A stretch of 21,469 nt of DNA from a virus: the IMG/VR virus record IMGVR_UViG_3300046010_011996, positions 1 to 21,469 of that record; one strand, given 5' to 3'. Shown piece by piece: positions 21,346-21,469 of the stretch. How positions within the stretch are numbered: position 1 is the first letter of the stretch; each line of letters opens with the position of its first letter. The position numbers and the translations under genes were made by a program. The notes below the pieces were generated by a model that saw only the letters and a program-made list of their open reading frames with translations, did not search any database and was not told where the DNA came from.

Positions 21346-21468
21346 TTAATTTATCTTTCGCCATTCTGTATCAAACTCTCTTTTACTTATGTAGGTATCG
21401 GGTAGCATTTTTTCGAGCCATCCTTTTCGAGCTCTATACTTATCATAAGCAGCCACACTGGTAATACA
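21346..21468 (-). CDS. 3' end of an early gene, cut by the window
   Basis: The minus frame from the right edge to TAA 21346-21348 is open for 40 codons and ends in charged, helix-like residues (SVAAYDKYRARKGWLEKM, then LPDTYISKREFDTEWRKIN). Spacing is 6 bases to the winged-helix gene, so it belongs to the early operon. Only the C-terminus is visible, and the family cannot be named. A chance open frame of this size is possible, but its composition and spacing favour a real gene. Confidence 0.5.
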   Translation of the reverse strand, partial: CITSVAAYDKYRARKGWLEKMLPDTYISKREFDTEWRKIN

Positions 21469-21469
21469 T

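Noticed and set aside
1-21469. CRISPR array, tRNA, rRNA, integrase or IS element
   Set aside because: No regularly spaced repeats, no cloverleaf-like segments and no transposase or recombinase motifs were seen by reading both strands; transposase genes, if present, lie right of the window.

Overview
The window reads as most of the late (virion) half, plus the tail end of the early region, of a Mu-like contractile-tailed transposable phage or prophage of a Bacteroidota host. Host evidence: AT-rich DNA, A-rich gene leaders instead of Shine-Dalgarno boxes, one TAnnTTTG element, and Bacteroidota-type virion families (DUF2586-like sheath, DUF6046-like hub adaptor). Mu affinity rests on the terminase/portal(DUF935)/MuF/gp36/gpG set, the protease-scaffold gene and a GemA/gp16-like early gene. 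No transposase or integrase lies in the window, so the transposable lifestyle is inferred. Host genus and free-phage versus prophage status cannot be told.

Layout, left to right. Positions 1-97 hold no gene. 98-12806 is one long minus-strand late operon, read from right to left: prohead protease/scaffold, major capsid protein, holin-like protein, amidase endolysin, an acidic protein with a SAP/LEM-like tail, tail sheath, tail tube, tail-assembly chaperone with a hidden -1 frame extension, tape measure, hub adaptor, baseplate hub, spike, LysM-like gpX, gp25-like wedge, baseplate J-like, gpI-like and a tail fibre. A divergent control region (about 12870-12991, or 12807-12991 with the preferred protease start) separates it from a plus-strand head-packaging operon at 12992-19284: small terminase, large terminase, gp36-like, portal, MuF, gpG-like, tail-terminator-like, and a protein with a short collagen-like motif. 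This operon converges on minus-strand genes 19299-21469: a small HTH-like protein in the position of Mu Mor/C, a strong terminator, a secreted protein of unknown role, the GemA-like protein, an unknown protein, a winged-helix protein and the 3' end of one more gene. No stretch over 300 bases lacks a gene.

Most notable observations: (1) the same roughly 65-residue beta-rich domain, about 65% identical by hand alignment, is inserted in both the major capsid protein and the tail sheath, so head and tail would display the same module; (2) a recoded tail-assembly chaperone whose 60-codon second frame is followed by a very strong hairpin inside the coding sequence; (3) a major capsid gene that begins with what looks like a Sec signal peptide; (4) head genes split into two divergent operons, with the lysis pair sitting between capsid and tail genes; (5) a perfect 20-bp palindrome and a perfect 28-bp palindromic terminator at transcription-unit boundaries; (6) an internal start that may give a separate scaffold protein, as for Mu I/Z.
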